Shown piece by piece: positions 1-9,085 of a DNA stretch of 64,000 nt. Made by a program: the position numbers and the translations under genes. Numbering within the stretch: position 1 is the stretch's first letter; every line of letters starts with the position of its first letter. Where the stretch lies: positions 1,466,150-1,530,149 of the forward strand of contig NZ_BTTW01000002.1 in NCBI RefSeq assembly GCF_036245865.1, written 5' to 3'. Origin of the DNA: Corallococcus caeni (lineage in GTDB: Bacteria; Myxococcota; Myxococcia; Myxococcales; Myxococcaceae). The notes beneath the pieces were generated by a model. That model made no database searches. It was not told where the DNA came from and was given only the letters and a program-made list of their open reading frames with translations.

Positions 1-288
1 GTGCTGAGCCTCGCCGCGCTGTGCTTCTGCGCGTCCGCGGTGTCATGGCTGGCCTGTGGCGGCCGTGCGCGGTGGGCTGCGTCGGTGCCGGGGCTCGCGT
101 CGCTGGGGTGCTGCCTGGCCGGCTTCGGGCTGGTGGCGGGGCTGCTGGTGTTGGGGGCGCTGGCGATGACGGCGGCCTCGGTGTTGGTGCTGGTGCTCGC
201 CCCCCGGCCCGCCCGGGCGCGCGCCTTCGCGTGGGTGAGTGGCGTGGCCGGGCTGGTGCCCGTGGTGCTGATGGGCGTGGGGCGATGA
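1..288 (+). CDS. Small membrane protein, DUF3325-like (5' end at window edge)
   Basis: A 95-residue, very hydrophobic protein with about three membrane segments (roughly residues 1-20, 28-65 and 74-93) and a short basic loop around residue 70. Its size, and its place immediately before a second small membrane protein and a PepSY protein, match the DUF3325 component seen beside TonB siderophore receptors. The reading frame opens with GTG at the first base, so a few N-terminal residues may lie outside the window. Its stop overlaps the next start as ATGA, which implies translational coupling. No catalytic residue is visible. The family call rests mainly on context, and a generic small membrane protein is the alternative. 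Confidence 0.6.
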   Translation: MLSLAALCFCASAVSWLACGGRARWAASVPGLASLGCCLAGFGLVAGLLVLGALAMTAASVLVLVLAPRPARARAFAWVSGVAGLVPVVLMGVGR

Positions 289-572
289 GCGCGGGGCGCG
301 GGGACAAGGCCGCGAATCACTCCGTGGCTCGGACGCTGGCGGTGGTGGTGGGTGCGCCGCTGGTCGCCTTCGCGGTGGGGGCGGCGGTCATGGCCTTCCT
401 GCCGGTGTCGGGACCATGGGCCTTCGCGCTGGGCTTCCACCTGGTGCTGCCCGTGTGGGTGGGGCTCGCGTGCACGCTGCCGCTGGCACGGGATGGCCGG
501 GTGGCGTGGGGAGTGTGCCTGGCGGTGGTGGTGCCGGTGGCGGTCGCGCTGATGCTTCGAGGCCCGCGATGA
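285..572 (+). CDS. Small membrane protein, DUF3649-like
   Basis: A 95-residue protein with a short charged N-terminus followed by three hydrophobic segments (about residues 17-41, 44-66 and 73-90). It begins at the ATG overlapping the preceding stop and ends in another ATGA overlap with the PepSY gene. The three genes therefore form a tightly coupled set. Small DUF3649-type proteins accompany PepSY iron reductases in many proteobacteria and probably assist in handling imported ferric-siderophore. The sequence itself shows only a membrane protein, so the function is inferred from order and size. Confidence 0.6.
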   Translation: MSAGRGDKAANHSVARTLAVVVGAPLVAFAVGAAVMAFLPVSGPWAFALGFHLVLPVWVGLACTLPLARDGRVAWGVCLAVVVPVAVALMLRGPR

Positions 573-2125
573 AGCTGTCGCCCCGGACGTTCCGCATCCA
601 GTTCGACCTGCACGCGTGGGCGGGCGTCATCGCCAGCCTGTTCCTGTTCATCATCTTCTTCTGCGGTGTCTTCGCGATGTTCCGCGAGGAGCTGGAGGTG
701 TGGCAGGAGCCCGCGCTCCACGTCGCGCCGCCCTCGGAGTCGCCGCCGTCGTTCGACGCGATGCTCGCGCGGGTGAAGGAGCAGGGGCCGCTGCCGCGTG
801 GCGCGCACGTGGGGCTGCTCACGCACGAAGAGACGCGCTTCATCACCGCGTACCTCTTCGAGCCCGCCGGGCTGCGCGTGGTGTGGCTGGATCCGCTCAC
901 CGGCACCGCGCTGCCGGAGCGCAGCCGGCTGGCCAGCGAGCTGTACTGGATGCACTTCTTCTACCGGGTGCCGTGGGGGATGGAGTTCGCGGGCCTGGTG
1001 TCGGTGGCGCTGCTGGTGGCGCTGGTCAGCGGCCTGTGGATCCACCTGAAGGACCTGCGGGCGCAGTGGTGGCGCTTCCGGCCCACGGTGAAGCCGCGTT
1101 TCTCCGCGTCGGACGCGCACAAGGTGCTGGGCGTCTTCGGGTTGCCGTTCACCGCGATGCTGGCGTGGACGGGAGCGGTGTTGTGTCTGGCGGGTCTGGC
1201 GGCGCAGGGCTTCGGGAGCGCGGTGTACCGGGGGCAGGCGGACCGGGTGGCGCGGCTGCGTGGCTACAGCGTGCCGGTGCGGGAGGCGTCGGGGAGGGAC
1301 GCGCCGATGCTGTCGCTGGATGCGGTGGTGGACCGCGCGCGTGCGTCGGTGCCGGGCGCGGAGGGGACGCCCCGGTACGTGGAGCTTCACGATTACGGCG
1401 ATGCGAATGGCTGGGCGGGCGTGTACTTCCAGTTGTCTCCGCTGGGGCCGGACCACTTCGCGCACGTGGACACCGTGAAGGGGGAGACGTTCGGGACGAG
1501 CATGGAGTCCCGCACGCCGAACTTCAGCTTCGAGCGGCTCCTCTTCGACCTGCACGCGGGCCGGTTCGCGGAGGCGCTGATGAAGCCGCTCTACGCGCTG
1601 CTGGCGCTGGCGATGTGCGCGGTGCTCGTCACAGGCAACCTCATCTGGCTGGAGCGTCGCGACCCGTTGCGCACGCGCCGGGGCAACCGCGTGCTGGAGC
1701 GGCTGACGGTGGGCGTGTCCGCCGGGCTCGCGTTCGGCACGGCGGTGTACTGCGCCGCGAACCGCGTGCTGCCGTGGACACTGGCGCGTCGAGGGGACTG
1801 GGAGTTCGGCCTGTTCCTGGGAGCGTGGGCGTTCGCGGTCGTCATCGCGCTCGTGCCGAGCGGTTCATCGCGGCGCGTGGGCAGCATGCTGTGCGCAGCG
1901 GCCGCGGTGCTGTTCGGCGCAGTGGTGGTGGGTGACGTGGTGACGCAGGACGCAAACCTGTTCACGGCGCTGTCGCGGGGGCTGCCCCCGGTGTTCGTGG
2001 CGGAAACGTTCCTGGTCGCGATGGCGCTGGGTTGCGGCGGGCTCGCGTGGGGACTGCGCAGGCGCAAGGCAGCGGAACCTGTAGGCAGTGGCGATGCGCC
2101 CGAAGGGCCTCTCGTCAAAGCGTAA
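569..2125 (+). CDS. PepSY-associated membrane protein, ferric-siderophore reductase type
   Basis: 518 residues. The N-terminus has the PepSY_TM hallmark: a His-containing segment (HAWAGV, about residues 15-20) running into the first membrane helix (18-38). A periplasmic PepSY region follows, then helices near 137-157, 185-208 and 336-360, and a hydrophobic C-terminal third. Relatives such as FoxB and FpvG sit in the inner membrane and reduce iron from ferric siderophores delivered by a TonB receptor. Here it is the last gene of an overlapping three-gene set and converges on a siderophore receptor gene, which supports that role. The start is the ATG in the ATGA overlap; a longer upstream reading of this frame would run through the previous gene. 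Confidence 0.85.
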   Translation: MKLSPRTFRIQFDLHAWAGVIASLFLFIIFFCGVFAMFREELEVWQEPALHVAPPSESPPSFDAMLARVKEQGPLPRGAHVGLLTHEETRFITAYLFEPAGLRVVWLDPLTGTALPERSRLASELYWMHFFYRVPWGMEFAGLVSVALLVALVSGLWIHLKDLRAQWWRFRPTVKPRFSASDAHKVLGVFGLPFTAMLAWTGAVLCLAGLAAQGFGSAVYRGQADRVARLRGYSVPVREASGRDAPMLSLDAVVDRARASVPGAEGTPRYVELHDYGDANGWAGVYFQLSPLGPDHFAHVDTVKGETFGTSMESRTPNFSFERLLFDLHAGRFAEALMKPLYALLALAMCAVLVTGNLIWLERRDPLRTRRGNRVLERLTVGVSAGLAFGTAVYCAANRVLPWTLARRGDWEFGLFLGAWAFAVVIALVPSGSSRRVGSMLCAAAAVLFGAVVVGDVVTQDANLFTALSRGLPPVFVAETFLVAMALGCGGLAWGLRRRKAAEPVGSGDAPEGPLVKA

Positions 2126-2208
2126 CCGGAGGGTCTGTCATGCGCGCGAGACGCGCCGTGCCTCGGCCGCCACGCTGCCCGCCCCCCGGCCGATGCGGTC
2201 CTCCAAAC

Positions 2209-2500
2209 CTGTCCGACAGTCGGACAGCTTTCCGCTGGCTGGATGGGGCGGGTGCCACCGCGGGGGGACCAAACCTGTCGGACAGTCGGACCGGTTTCCA
2301 CTGGTCGGGGGGGGCCGAGGCCTCCGGTCAGCGGGCTTCCGAACTTGTCGGACTGTCGGACAGGTTTCCACTGGCCAGGTGGCCGAGGCCTCCGGTCGGC
2401 GGGCTTCCGAACTTGTCCGACAGTCGGACAGGTTTCCGTTGCTCAGATGGAGCGGGTGCCCCCAGCCGTGGTCGTCCCAACTGGTCCGACAGTCGGACCG
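2209..2500. repeat. Array of five ~19-bp palindromes (about 68-bp period), locus 1
   Basis: Five copies centred at 2218, 2284, 2354, 2422 and 2491. The first is a perfect inverted repeat, CTGTCCGAC-A-GTCGGACAG (2209-2227). The last is the variant TGGTCCGAC-A-GTCGGACCG (2482-2500). The others differ by one to three bases. Spacings of 66, 70, 68 and 69 bp, and similar flanks (GGTTTCCACTGG, GGCCTCCGGTC), show a degenerate tandem unit. The array fills the start of a 638-bp gap (2126-2763) between two convergent gene ends. The rest of that gap (2506-2763) has no gene that I can support, only a pair of near-identical 15-mers at 2640 and 2706 and an inverted arm at 2737-2745. Related palindromes recur at 26.5 and 31.0 kb. 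Confidence 0.85.
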
Positions 2501-2763
2501 GTTCGTGACGTGTGCCGCTGACGGGGACTCGCCGCTGGGTTCTCACCTTCTCATCCCTGGGGCAGAACCCATGACTGAGGGTCTGAGATCCCGGGAAGGC
2601 TTGTGATGGCCCGGGGCGTCGTATCCGGGAACGACATGGGGCCCTTCCCGGCGGAAAGGTGCCAGGCAAGAGCCCGCATTGATGCGGCTGCGTGTGATGG
2701 CGTCAGGCCCCTCCCGGCGGTGGTGCTCCCGCTCCCGGAAGGGCCTGCCATTCTGCTCGACGG

Positions 2764-4980
2764 CTACCAGGTGTAGCCGACGGTGGCGGATGCGCGGCGG
2801 CGCTCGCCGTAGAAACAGGCCGCCGCGGAACTGCACGAGGACACGTACGCCTTGTCCCCCAGGTTGGAGGCGTTGATGGCAGCGCGCCAGGGGCCTCGCT
2901 CGTAGTGCACGTTCGCGTCCACCAGCGTGAAGCCCGGGACCTCCAGCGTGTTCTCGCGGTCCGCGTAGGAACTGCCCACGCCGCGCACTCCCGCCGCCGC
3001 GCCGAAGCCCCGCAGCGCGCCGTCCTGGAACGTGTAGTCCAGCCACAGCGACGCCAACACCTCCGGCACGCCCACCGGGCGCTTGCCCAGCTCCAGGTCC
3101 GCGCCTTCCGTGATCTCCAGCGAGTACAGCGACGCGGAGCCAATCAGGCTCAGCCCGCGCATCAGCGTGGCGTTGGCCTCCACCTCGAAGCCGCGCGAGC
3201 GGACCTCTCCAATCTGCAACTGGTTGAAGGCTCCGTCCGTGGTGACGAAGTTCTGGCGCTTCAGCTCGAACAGCGACAGGCCCACCAGCACTGGGAACGC
3301 CTCCGGCTGGTACTTCACGCCCGCCTCCACCTGCTGACCCTTCTCCGGCTCGAACACCGAGCCGTCCGACTTCGTCCCGGCCACCGGGTTGAACGACCGC
3401 GAGATGCTGACGTACGGCGCGACCCCCACGTCGAACCGGTAGAGCAGGCCCGCGCGGCCGCTGAAGGCGCTCTCGCTGCCGTCGTAGCTGGACGTGGGCA
3501 GAAGCGCGTTGTCCACGTCCAGGCCCACCCAGTCATGGCGCCCGCTCAGCACCAGGTTCAGCCGGTCGTTGAAGCGCAGCTGGTCCTGGAGGTAGACGCC
3601 CAGCTGGTCCTGCGTGGACCGGTTCAGCGTGTAGCGCGACTCCGTGGGCGTGTAGTCGCCGCGCACGGGGTTCAGCAGGTCCAGCGGCGCTCCCGCTTCG
3701 TAGCCCTGCTCGTCGTCCAGCCGGTAGTTCTTGAAGTCCACGCCCGCCAGCACCGTGTGGCGCACGGGGCCGGTGGTGAAGCGCGCCTCGCCCTGGGTGT
3801 CCACCGTGAAGAGGTTCGCGCTCGGGCGGGTGACGAAGTTGCCTCGGGAGAGTCGCGCGTCCGCCGGCTCGCCCGCGTAGCCCACGCCGTAGAGCGTCTG
3901 GAAGTCCAGGCCCAGGTGCGCGAAGCGCAGGTTCTGCCGCAGGGTGAAGGTGTCGTTGAAGCGGTGGGAGAACTCGTAGCCCGCCCAGGACTGGTTGCGC
4001 TGGAAGTGGTCCAGGCTCTTGTCGCTGGTGAAGAGGTCGGTGGGGATGCGGCCGTAGGGCGCGTCCACCACGGTGCCCACGTAGGGTAGGAAGTTCTGCC
4101 CCTGCGTGCGGTCCGCCAGGAAGCTGCCGTGCAGCGTCAGCGACGTGCGCTCCGACGGCGCCCAGGTGAGGGCCGGCGCGATGAAGAGCCGGTTGTTGTC
4201 TGTCTCATCCACCTGCGTGCCGCCGCCGCGCGCCAGCGCCGTCACCCGGTAGCGCCAGTGGTTGCCCGAGTCGATGGCGCCGCCCAGGTCCACGCCCACG
4301 TAGCCGTTGGCGAACGTGTTGCCACCGACCTCCACGTGCCGCACCGAGCCCTCCACCGGCGGGCGCTTGCCCACCATGTTGAGCAGGCCGCCCGGCGACG
4401 TGCCGCCGTACAGCACGGAGGCGGGGCCGCGCACGGCCTCCACGCGCTCCAGGCCGAAGGTCTCCAGCCGCCAGGTGGCGAAGCTGCTGGAGTAGAGCTG
4501 GAGCCCGTCCAGGAAGTAGCCGCCCTCCTGCGACGAGAAGCCGCGAATCAGGAACCAGTCGTTGCGCGGATCCGCGCCGAACGTGTCCGAGCGCACGCCC
4601 GGCGTGTAGCGCGTGGCCTCCGTCACGGACTGCGCCTGCTGCGCGTCCATCTGCGCCCGGCCCACCACGGACACCGCCTGCGGCGTGTCGATCAGCGCGG
4701 TGTCCGTCTTCGTGCCGCTGCCGCTGCGGCGCGCGGTGTAGCCCTTCACCGGACCGTTGGCGCGCTCGCTGTCCACCGTCACCGTCGGCAGGACGTAGAG
4801 CTCGTCGTCCCTCGGGTCTTGCGTGGCGGCCGGGGACTCCGGAGCCCGGGGCGGCGCCGGAGCCTCCTGGGGCGCGGCGGGCTCCTGCGCCAGGGCAGGG
4901 GAGGCGAGGACGGCGAACGAGGCGCCAAGCAGCACCCCCGGGACGAGGCGGCGCGGACGGCTTCGGTTCTGGATGGGCAT
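2764..4980 (-). CDS. TonB-dependent siderophore receptor
   Basis: 738 residues from the ATG at 4980. A signal peptide ends at about residue 31 (ASPALA/QE), followed by a Pro-rich linker. The plug domain has the family phrases TDTALIDTPQAVSVV and VTEATRYTPGV near residues 78-120. A long beta-barrel ends in an aromatic residue (VGYTW), as outer-membrane barrels do. It should import a ferric siderophore across the outer membrane using TonB energy. The frame is open to 5154, but the signal peptide fixes the start near 4980. A palindrome resembling a Fur site lies 9-23 bp upstream. It faces the PepSY set, so both sides of iron uptake are encoded here. Confidence 0.93.
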   Translation of the reverse strand: MPIQNRSRPRRLVPGVLLGASFAVLASPALAQEPAAPQEAPAPPRAPESPAATQDPRDDELYVLPTVTVDSERANGPVKGYTARRSGSGTKTDTALIDTPQAVSVVGRAQMDAQQAQSVTEATRYTPGVRSDTFGADPRNDWFLIRGFSSQEGGYFLDGLQLYSSSFATWRLETFGLERVEAVRGPASVLYGGTSPGGLLNMVGKRPPVEGSVRHVEVGGNTFANGYVGVDLGGAIDSGNHWRYRVTALARGGGTQVDETDNNRLFIAPALTWAPSERTSLTLHGSFLADRTQGQNFLPYVGTVVDAPYGRIPTDLFTSDKSLDHFQRNQSWAGYEFSHRFNDTFTLRQNLRFAHLGLDFQTLYGVGYAGEPADARLSRGNFVTRPSANLFTVDTQGEARFTTGPVRHTVLAGVDFKNYRLDDEQGYEAGAPLDLLNPVRGDYTPTESRYTLNRSTQDQLGVYLQDQLRFNDRLNLVLSGRHDWVGLDVDNALLPTSSYDGSESAFSGRAGLLYRFDVGVAPYVSISRSFNPVAGTKSDGSVFEPEKGQQVEAGVKYQPEAFPVLVGLSLFELKRQNFVTTDGAFNQLQIGEVRSRGFEVEANATLMRGLSLIGSASLYSLEITEGADLELGKRPVGVPEVLASLWLDYTFQDGALRGFGAAAGVRGVGSSYADRENTLEVPGFTLVDANVHYERGPWRAAINASNLGDKAYVSSCSSAAACFYGERRRASATVGYTW

Positions 4981-4988
4981 GTTGAGAA

Positions 4989-5003
4989 TGATTTGCGAAA
5001 TCA
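4989..5003 (-). promoter_or_regulatory. Fur-box-like palindrome before the siderophore receptor
   Basis: TGATTT-GCG-AAATCA is a perfect 6+3+6 inverted repeat. The adjoining bases (GAGAATGATT, 4984-4993) resemble a Fur-box half (GATAATGAT). It lies 9 bp upstream of the receptor start codon, where a bound repressor would block transcription or initiation. No good ribosome binding site is visible between it and the ATG. The Fur assignment is an inference from the gene it precedes. Confidence 0.4.
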
Positions 5004-5175
5004 GGGAGGAGGCCTGCCGCGTAACACGCGCCCCCTGACGCGGCAAGACGGGAGTGGCCCGGGAGGCGCCCACGCCCTCCCGGTCCTCCCGGCTCCACAC
5101 CGGATGTCTGCATTCACAGCCCCGGGGAGGTGATGACCCGGAGCTGTCTTTCACGGCTCTCCGGAGGTCCGGAGC

Positions 5176-8100
5176 TCAGGCGCGCTCGACGCGGAGCTTC
5201 GCGGGCAGGCCGTTGAGGCTGGCCTCTTCTTCCGTGCCGGTGAGGCCCTGGGGGCCCACGTGAATCTCGGAGGCCAGCGTCTCGCGAGCAATCTCGTCGC
5301 GAGCCGCGTCGACGACGCGCTTCACGCGGTCATCGCCGTCCACCCACAGGCGGATGCGGTCGGTGTAGCCCAGGTTCATGTCCTTGCGGGCGCCCTGCAC
5401 GCGCGCCAGCAGCTCGCGCACCAGGCCTTCGTCCACCAGGGCCTCGGTGAGCTGCGTGTGCATCACCACCACGCCCACGGCGCCGCCCGCGGCGGCGTAG
5501 CCGGGCTGCGCCTCCACCAGCGTCTCCAGCTCCTCTGCTGGGAAGACCATGTCCTCGCCGCCCACGTTCAGGGCCACCTTGCCCGTGGTGAGCAGTTCGT
5601 GGTGCAGCGCGCGGCCGTCCCCCGAGTCGAACGCCTTGCGCACCGGCGCGAGCTTGGGGCCGAGCCGGCTGCCCATGGCGCGCAGGTTGGGGCGCACGCG
5701 GTAGCGCACCACGTCCGCCTCTGGGCTGCCCGGCTCCACCAGCTTCACGGTGTGCACGTTCAGCTCGTCGGAGATGAGCGCCTGGTACACCGCCACGCGC
5801 TCCGTCAGCTCGCGGCGCGACAGGATGACGTCCGCGCGCGACAGCGGCTGGCGCACCTTGAGCCGGTTGTCCGTGCGGACCTTGAGGCCCAGCGACACCA
5901 GCTCGCGCACCGCGCCCATCTCCGCGGCCAACCCCTCGTCGATGAGGCTCGCGTCCACGTCCGGGAAGCGCGCCAGGTGCACGCTCTCCGGCTGAGATGC
6001 GCCCCACGGCTTGCCCACCAGGTTGCCCCACATCTCGTCCGCGAAGAACGGGATGAAGGGCGCGGACAGCGCCGTGATGGTGGTCAGCGCCTCGTAGAGC
6101 GTGAAGTACGCGTCCTGCTTGTCCTGCTCGAAGCCCGGCGCCCAGAAGCGCTCGCGGCTGCGGCGCAGGTACCAGTTGGACAGCGCGTCCACCAGCGCCA
6201 CCATCCGCTGGGCCGCGTCGTACACCTGATAAGTGTCCAGCGCCTTGGCCACGTCGCGCAGGGTGAGCTGCACCTCGGAGAGGATCCACCGGTCCAGCAC
6301 CGGCCGGGCCTTCACCTCGCGCCAGCCCTGGCTCTTGCGGATGGCCAGCCACGGGGCCTCCGTGGCGCCCGCGTTGCCCTTCGCGGGATGGAACCCGTCG
6401 ATGTTCGCGTAGATGGTGAAGAACGAGTAGACGTTGCGCAGCTTGACCTGGAAGTCCTTCTGCAACAGCCGCACGTTCGCCAGCGAGTGGCGCGTGTTGG
6501 ACCAGGTGGGGCTGGCCGCGTAGAAGAACCACCGGAACGCGTCCGCGCCCGGGGCCTTGGTGGCGGGGTCCTTGAGCACCACGCGCTCCGTGGGCGCCAG
6601 CCGGGGCACCTCCACCGGCATCACGTCCACGCCGCGCGCGGAGGGCTTCACGCCCAGCTGCTGAAGCTCCTGCGGCGCCAGCAGCACCACGCGGCGCTTG
6701 AGCTTCTTGTGCACCTTCACCGTCACCGTGACGGGCGCGTCCGGCCGGTCCGGGCGGAAGAGCTGCACCTTCGCGCCCTCCTGCGTGTCCAGGCCCTCCA
6801 GGTCCTCGCGAGCGATGAGCGCCACGCCGGCTTCCGCCGGGACGCCGGCCTCCGTGGCGGTGAGCACCGCGAAGTCCATGCGCACCTCGTCCAGGATGAT
6901 CTCCGGCGGGGTGTAGTTGCCCTTGGACTTGGACTCCTTCTTGCCTTCCTTGTCGGAGACGTGCCCCAGCACGATGCAGCTCTTGTACGGCATGGGCCAC
7001 TCGCGCTTGGGCGTCAGGCCCATGCGCTTCTGCGTCTCCTCGTCGAAGAGGAGCGTGCTGACCATGAGCAGCGAGTAGAACCAGCCGCGCGTCTGGTCGA
7101 TGGCCTCCGAGATGAAGTCCGCCGGGAACGCGCGGTTGAAGATGGCCTGCGACCCTTCCGCGTGCGGGAAGCCCCACTGCGCGAAGGGCATGCAGCCGGA
7201 GTCGAACCACACGTCCACCACTTCCGGGACGCGCTGGAACTTCCCGCCGGAGCCGGCCTTCTCGTACGTCACCTTGTCGATCCACGGCTTGTGGACCAAG
7301 AGGTGCTCCGCGTTGGACTCGTGCGGCTTGCCGGCGAGGAACGCCTTCAGCTCCGCTTCGACAGCGGCCACGTTGTTGCCCGGCTTCTGGCGCAGCTCCG
7401 CGATGGAGGCCACGGCCTCCGTCTCACCCGTTTCGGAGTGGATCCACAAGGGCAGCGGCGTGCCCCAGTAGCGCTCGCGCGACAGGGCCCAGTCCACGTT
7501 GTTGTCGAGGAAGTCGCCGAAGCGGCCGTCCTTGATGTTCTCCGGGACCCAGTTGACCTGCTGGTTGTTCGCCTTGGCCTGCTCGATGACGGAGGTGGTG
7601 CGGATGTACCAGGCGGGGCGGGCGTACTGGATGAGGGGGTCCTCGTCCGCGCGCCAGCAGAAGGGGTACTCGTGGCGGTACTGCTCCGTGTGGATGAGCA
7701 GCCCGCGCTCCTTCAGGTTGCGCTGCAGGTCCTTGTCCGCGTCCTTCACGAAGCGGCCCACGACGAGCGGCACCTCTTCGGAGAACGTGCCGTCCGGCTT
7801 CACCGCGCAGCGCATCTGCAGCGCTTCCGGATCCGCGAAGCGCGTGGCGTCCTTGCGGTAGGCCTTGTAGTCGTCCTCGCCGAAGGCGGGCGCCGTGTGG
7901 ACGATGCCCGTGCCGCTGTCCAGCGTGACGAAGTCCGCCGGAATCACGCGCCAGCCCACCGTGTCGGAGCCGCCGTCCTTCAGGGGCAGCGTGGCGTCCG
8001 CCTCCTTCGCGAAGTACGTGTCGAAGGGCGGCGTGTAGCGCTTGCCCACGAGGTCACTGCCCTTCTGCGTGGCCAGCACGGGCAGGTCCTTCTTCAGCTT

Positions 8101-8919
8101 CTTGGCCAGTTCCTCGCGCAGCGCCGCGGCGAGGATGAGCTTGCGGTCGCCCGCGTCCACCGTGACGTAGTCCACGGACGGGTTGACGGCCGCGTACATG
8201 TTGGACGGCAGCGTCCAGGGCGTCGTCGTCCAGATGAGCAGCGACGTGTCCGGCGCGTCGCGCAGCGGGAAGGCCACGTAGACGCTGGGGTCGTCCACCG
8301 TCTTGTAGCCCAGGCCCACCTCCGCGGCGGACAGCGCGGTGCCGCCGCGCGGCCACCACCACACCACCTTGTGGCCCTGGTACAGCAGGCCCTTCTTGTA
8401 GAGCTCGGAGAGCGCCCACCACACGCTCTGCACGAAGCCCCGGTGGTACGTGACGTAGGCCTCGTTGAGGTCCACCCAGAAGCCGATGCGCTGGGTCAGC
8501 CGCTCCCACTCCGACGTGTAGCGGAACACGGACTCGATGCAGCGCTCCGTGAAGGGCTCCACGCCGTACTTCTCGATCTCCGCCTTGCCGTGGATGCGGA
8601 GCTCCTTCTCCACCTCCACCTCCACCGGCAGGCCGTGCGTGTCCCAGCCCGCCTTGCGCGGCACGTAGTGGCCCCGCATGGTCTGGTAGCGCGGGAACAG
8701 GTCCTTGATGACGCGCGTGAGGACGTGGCCGTTGTGGGGCAGGCCGTTCGCGGTGGGCGGGCCTTCGTAGAAGACGAAGGAGGGCTTGCCTTCGTTCGCC
8801 TTGAGCGATTTCTCGAAGATGCCGCGCTCCTTCCAGAAGGCCAGGATGCGGCGCTCCTCGGCCGGGAAGTCCATCTCCACGGGGACCGCGTTGAACAGGG
8901 GCGAGGGCTTTTCGGACAT
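5176..8919 (-). CDS. ileS: Isoleucyl-tRNA synthetase with a large insertion
   Basis: 1247 residues, much longer than the usual 930-1050. It charges tRNA-Ile in the cytoplasm. The HIGH signature is HNGH at residues 62-65, in the context PPTANGLPHNGH. The KMSKS loop appears as KESKSKGN near residue 663. In most IleRS the segment GADALRW follows the KMSKS loop by under 20 residues; here the matching GADAFRW is near 793, so about 110 extra residues intervene. The editing region (WTTTPWTLPSN) and the tRNA-binding C-terminal part are present. The start ATG at 8919 (MSEKPSPLF) fits the family; the frame stays open upstream only because of base composition. It is a single gene, divergent from the mannanase. 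Confidence 0.97.
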   Translation of the reverse strand: MSEKPSPLFNAVPVEMDFPAEERRILAFWKERGIFEKSLKANEGKPSFVFYEGPPTANGLPHNGHVLTRVIKDLFPRYQTMRGHYVPRKAGWDTHGLPVEVEVEKELRIHGKAEIEKYGVEPFTERCIESVFRYTSEWERLTQRIGFWVDLNEAYVTYHRGFVQSVWWALSELYKKGLLYQGHKVVWWWPRGGTALSAAEVGLGYKTVDDPSVYVAFPLRDAPDTSLLIWTTTPWTLPSNMYAAVNPSVDYVTVDAGDRKLILAAALREELAKKLKKDLPVLATQKGSDLVGKRYTPPFDTYFAKEADATLPLKDGGSDTVGWRVIPADFVTLDSGTGIVHTAPAFGEDDYKAYRKDATRFADPEALQMRCAVKPDGTFSEEVPLVVGRFVKDADKDLQRNLKERGLLIHTEQYRHEYPFCWRADEDPLIQYARPAWYIRTTSVIEQAKANNQQVNWVPENIKDGRFGDFLDNNVDWALSRERYWGTPLPLWIHSETGETEAVASIAELRQKPGNNVAAVEAELKAFLAGKPHESNAEHLLVHKPWIDKVTYEKAGSGGKFQRVPEVVDVWFDSGCMPFAQWGFPHAEGSQAIFNRAFPADFISEAIDQTRGWFYSLLMVSTLLFDEETQKRMGLTPKREWPMPYKSCIVLGHVSDKEGKKESKSKGNYTPPEIILDEVRMDFAVLTATEAGVPAEAGVALIAREDLEGLDTQEGAKVQLFRPDRPDAPVTVTVKVHKKLKRRVVLLAPQELQQLGVKPSARGVDVMPVEVPRLAPTERVVLKDPATKAPGADAFRWFFYAASPTWSNTRHSLANVRLLQKDFQVKLRNVYSFFTIYANIDGFHPAKGNAGATEAPWLAIRKSQGWREVKARPVLDRWILSEVQLTLRDVAKALDTYQVYDAAQRMVALVDALSNWYLRRSRERFWAPGFEQDKQDAYFTLYEALTTITALSAPFIPFFADEMWGNLVGKPWGASQPESVHLARFPDVDASLIDEGLAAEMGAVRELVSLGLKVRTDNRLKVRQPLSRADVILSRRELTERVAVYQALISDELNVHTVKLVEPGSPEADVVRYRVRPNLRAMGSRLGPKLAPVRKAFDSGDGRALHHELLTTGKVALNVGGEDMVFPAEELETLVEAQPGYAAAGGAVGVVVMHTQLTEALVDEGLVRELLARVQGARKDMNLGYTDRIRLWVDGDDRVKRVVDAARDEIARETLASEIHVGPQGLTGTEEEASLNGLPAKLRVERA

Positions 8920-9016
8920 GGTGGCGTGCTTGATACCACCGGCCCGGCCCTTTGGCAGTGAATCCAGGGCCTTGCGAACCCGCCCGCACGCCGGTGGACA
9001 GATTTGTCTAAGCTGA

Positions 9017-9034
9017 AATTCATGCAATTCATGC
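9017..9034. repeat. Two tandem 9-bp direct repeats in the ileS/mannanase divergent region
   Basis: AATTCATGC occurs twice back to back, inside an A/T-rich patch of the 166-bp divergent gap (8920-9085). A short inverted repeat, GACA-GATT-TGTC (8997-9008), lies just before it. Tandem repeats one short of a helical turn often bind regulators, but no protein can be assigned. The leader of ileS shows no T-box elements. Confidence 0.4.
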
Positions 9035-9085
9035 GTGAAGGGTGACACCCTGGCCGCTCCCCGGGCAGCCACTGGAGGTCCCCGC

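Noticed and set aside
2209..2500. CRISPR array
   Set aside because: Repeats are palindromes of only 19 bp with frequent changes, the intervening segments resemble each other, and no cas gene is nearby.
5260..8961. Very long open frame (over 1200 codons) on the plus strand opposite ileS
   Set aside because: It is the antisense shadow of a well-supported synthetase gene. Its product is His/Arg/Val-rich with no domain, as expected from G/C-rich third positions.
8920..9085. T-box riboswitch upstream of ileS
   Set aside because: No specifier loop or T-box consensus is seen, and the divergent gap is short.
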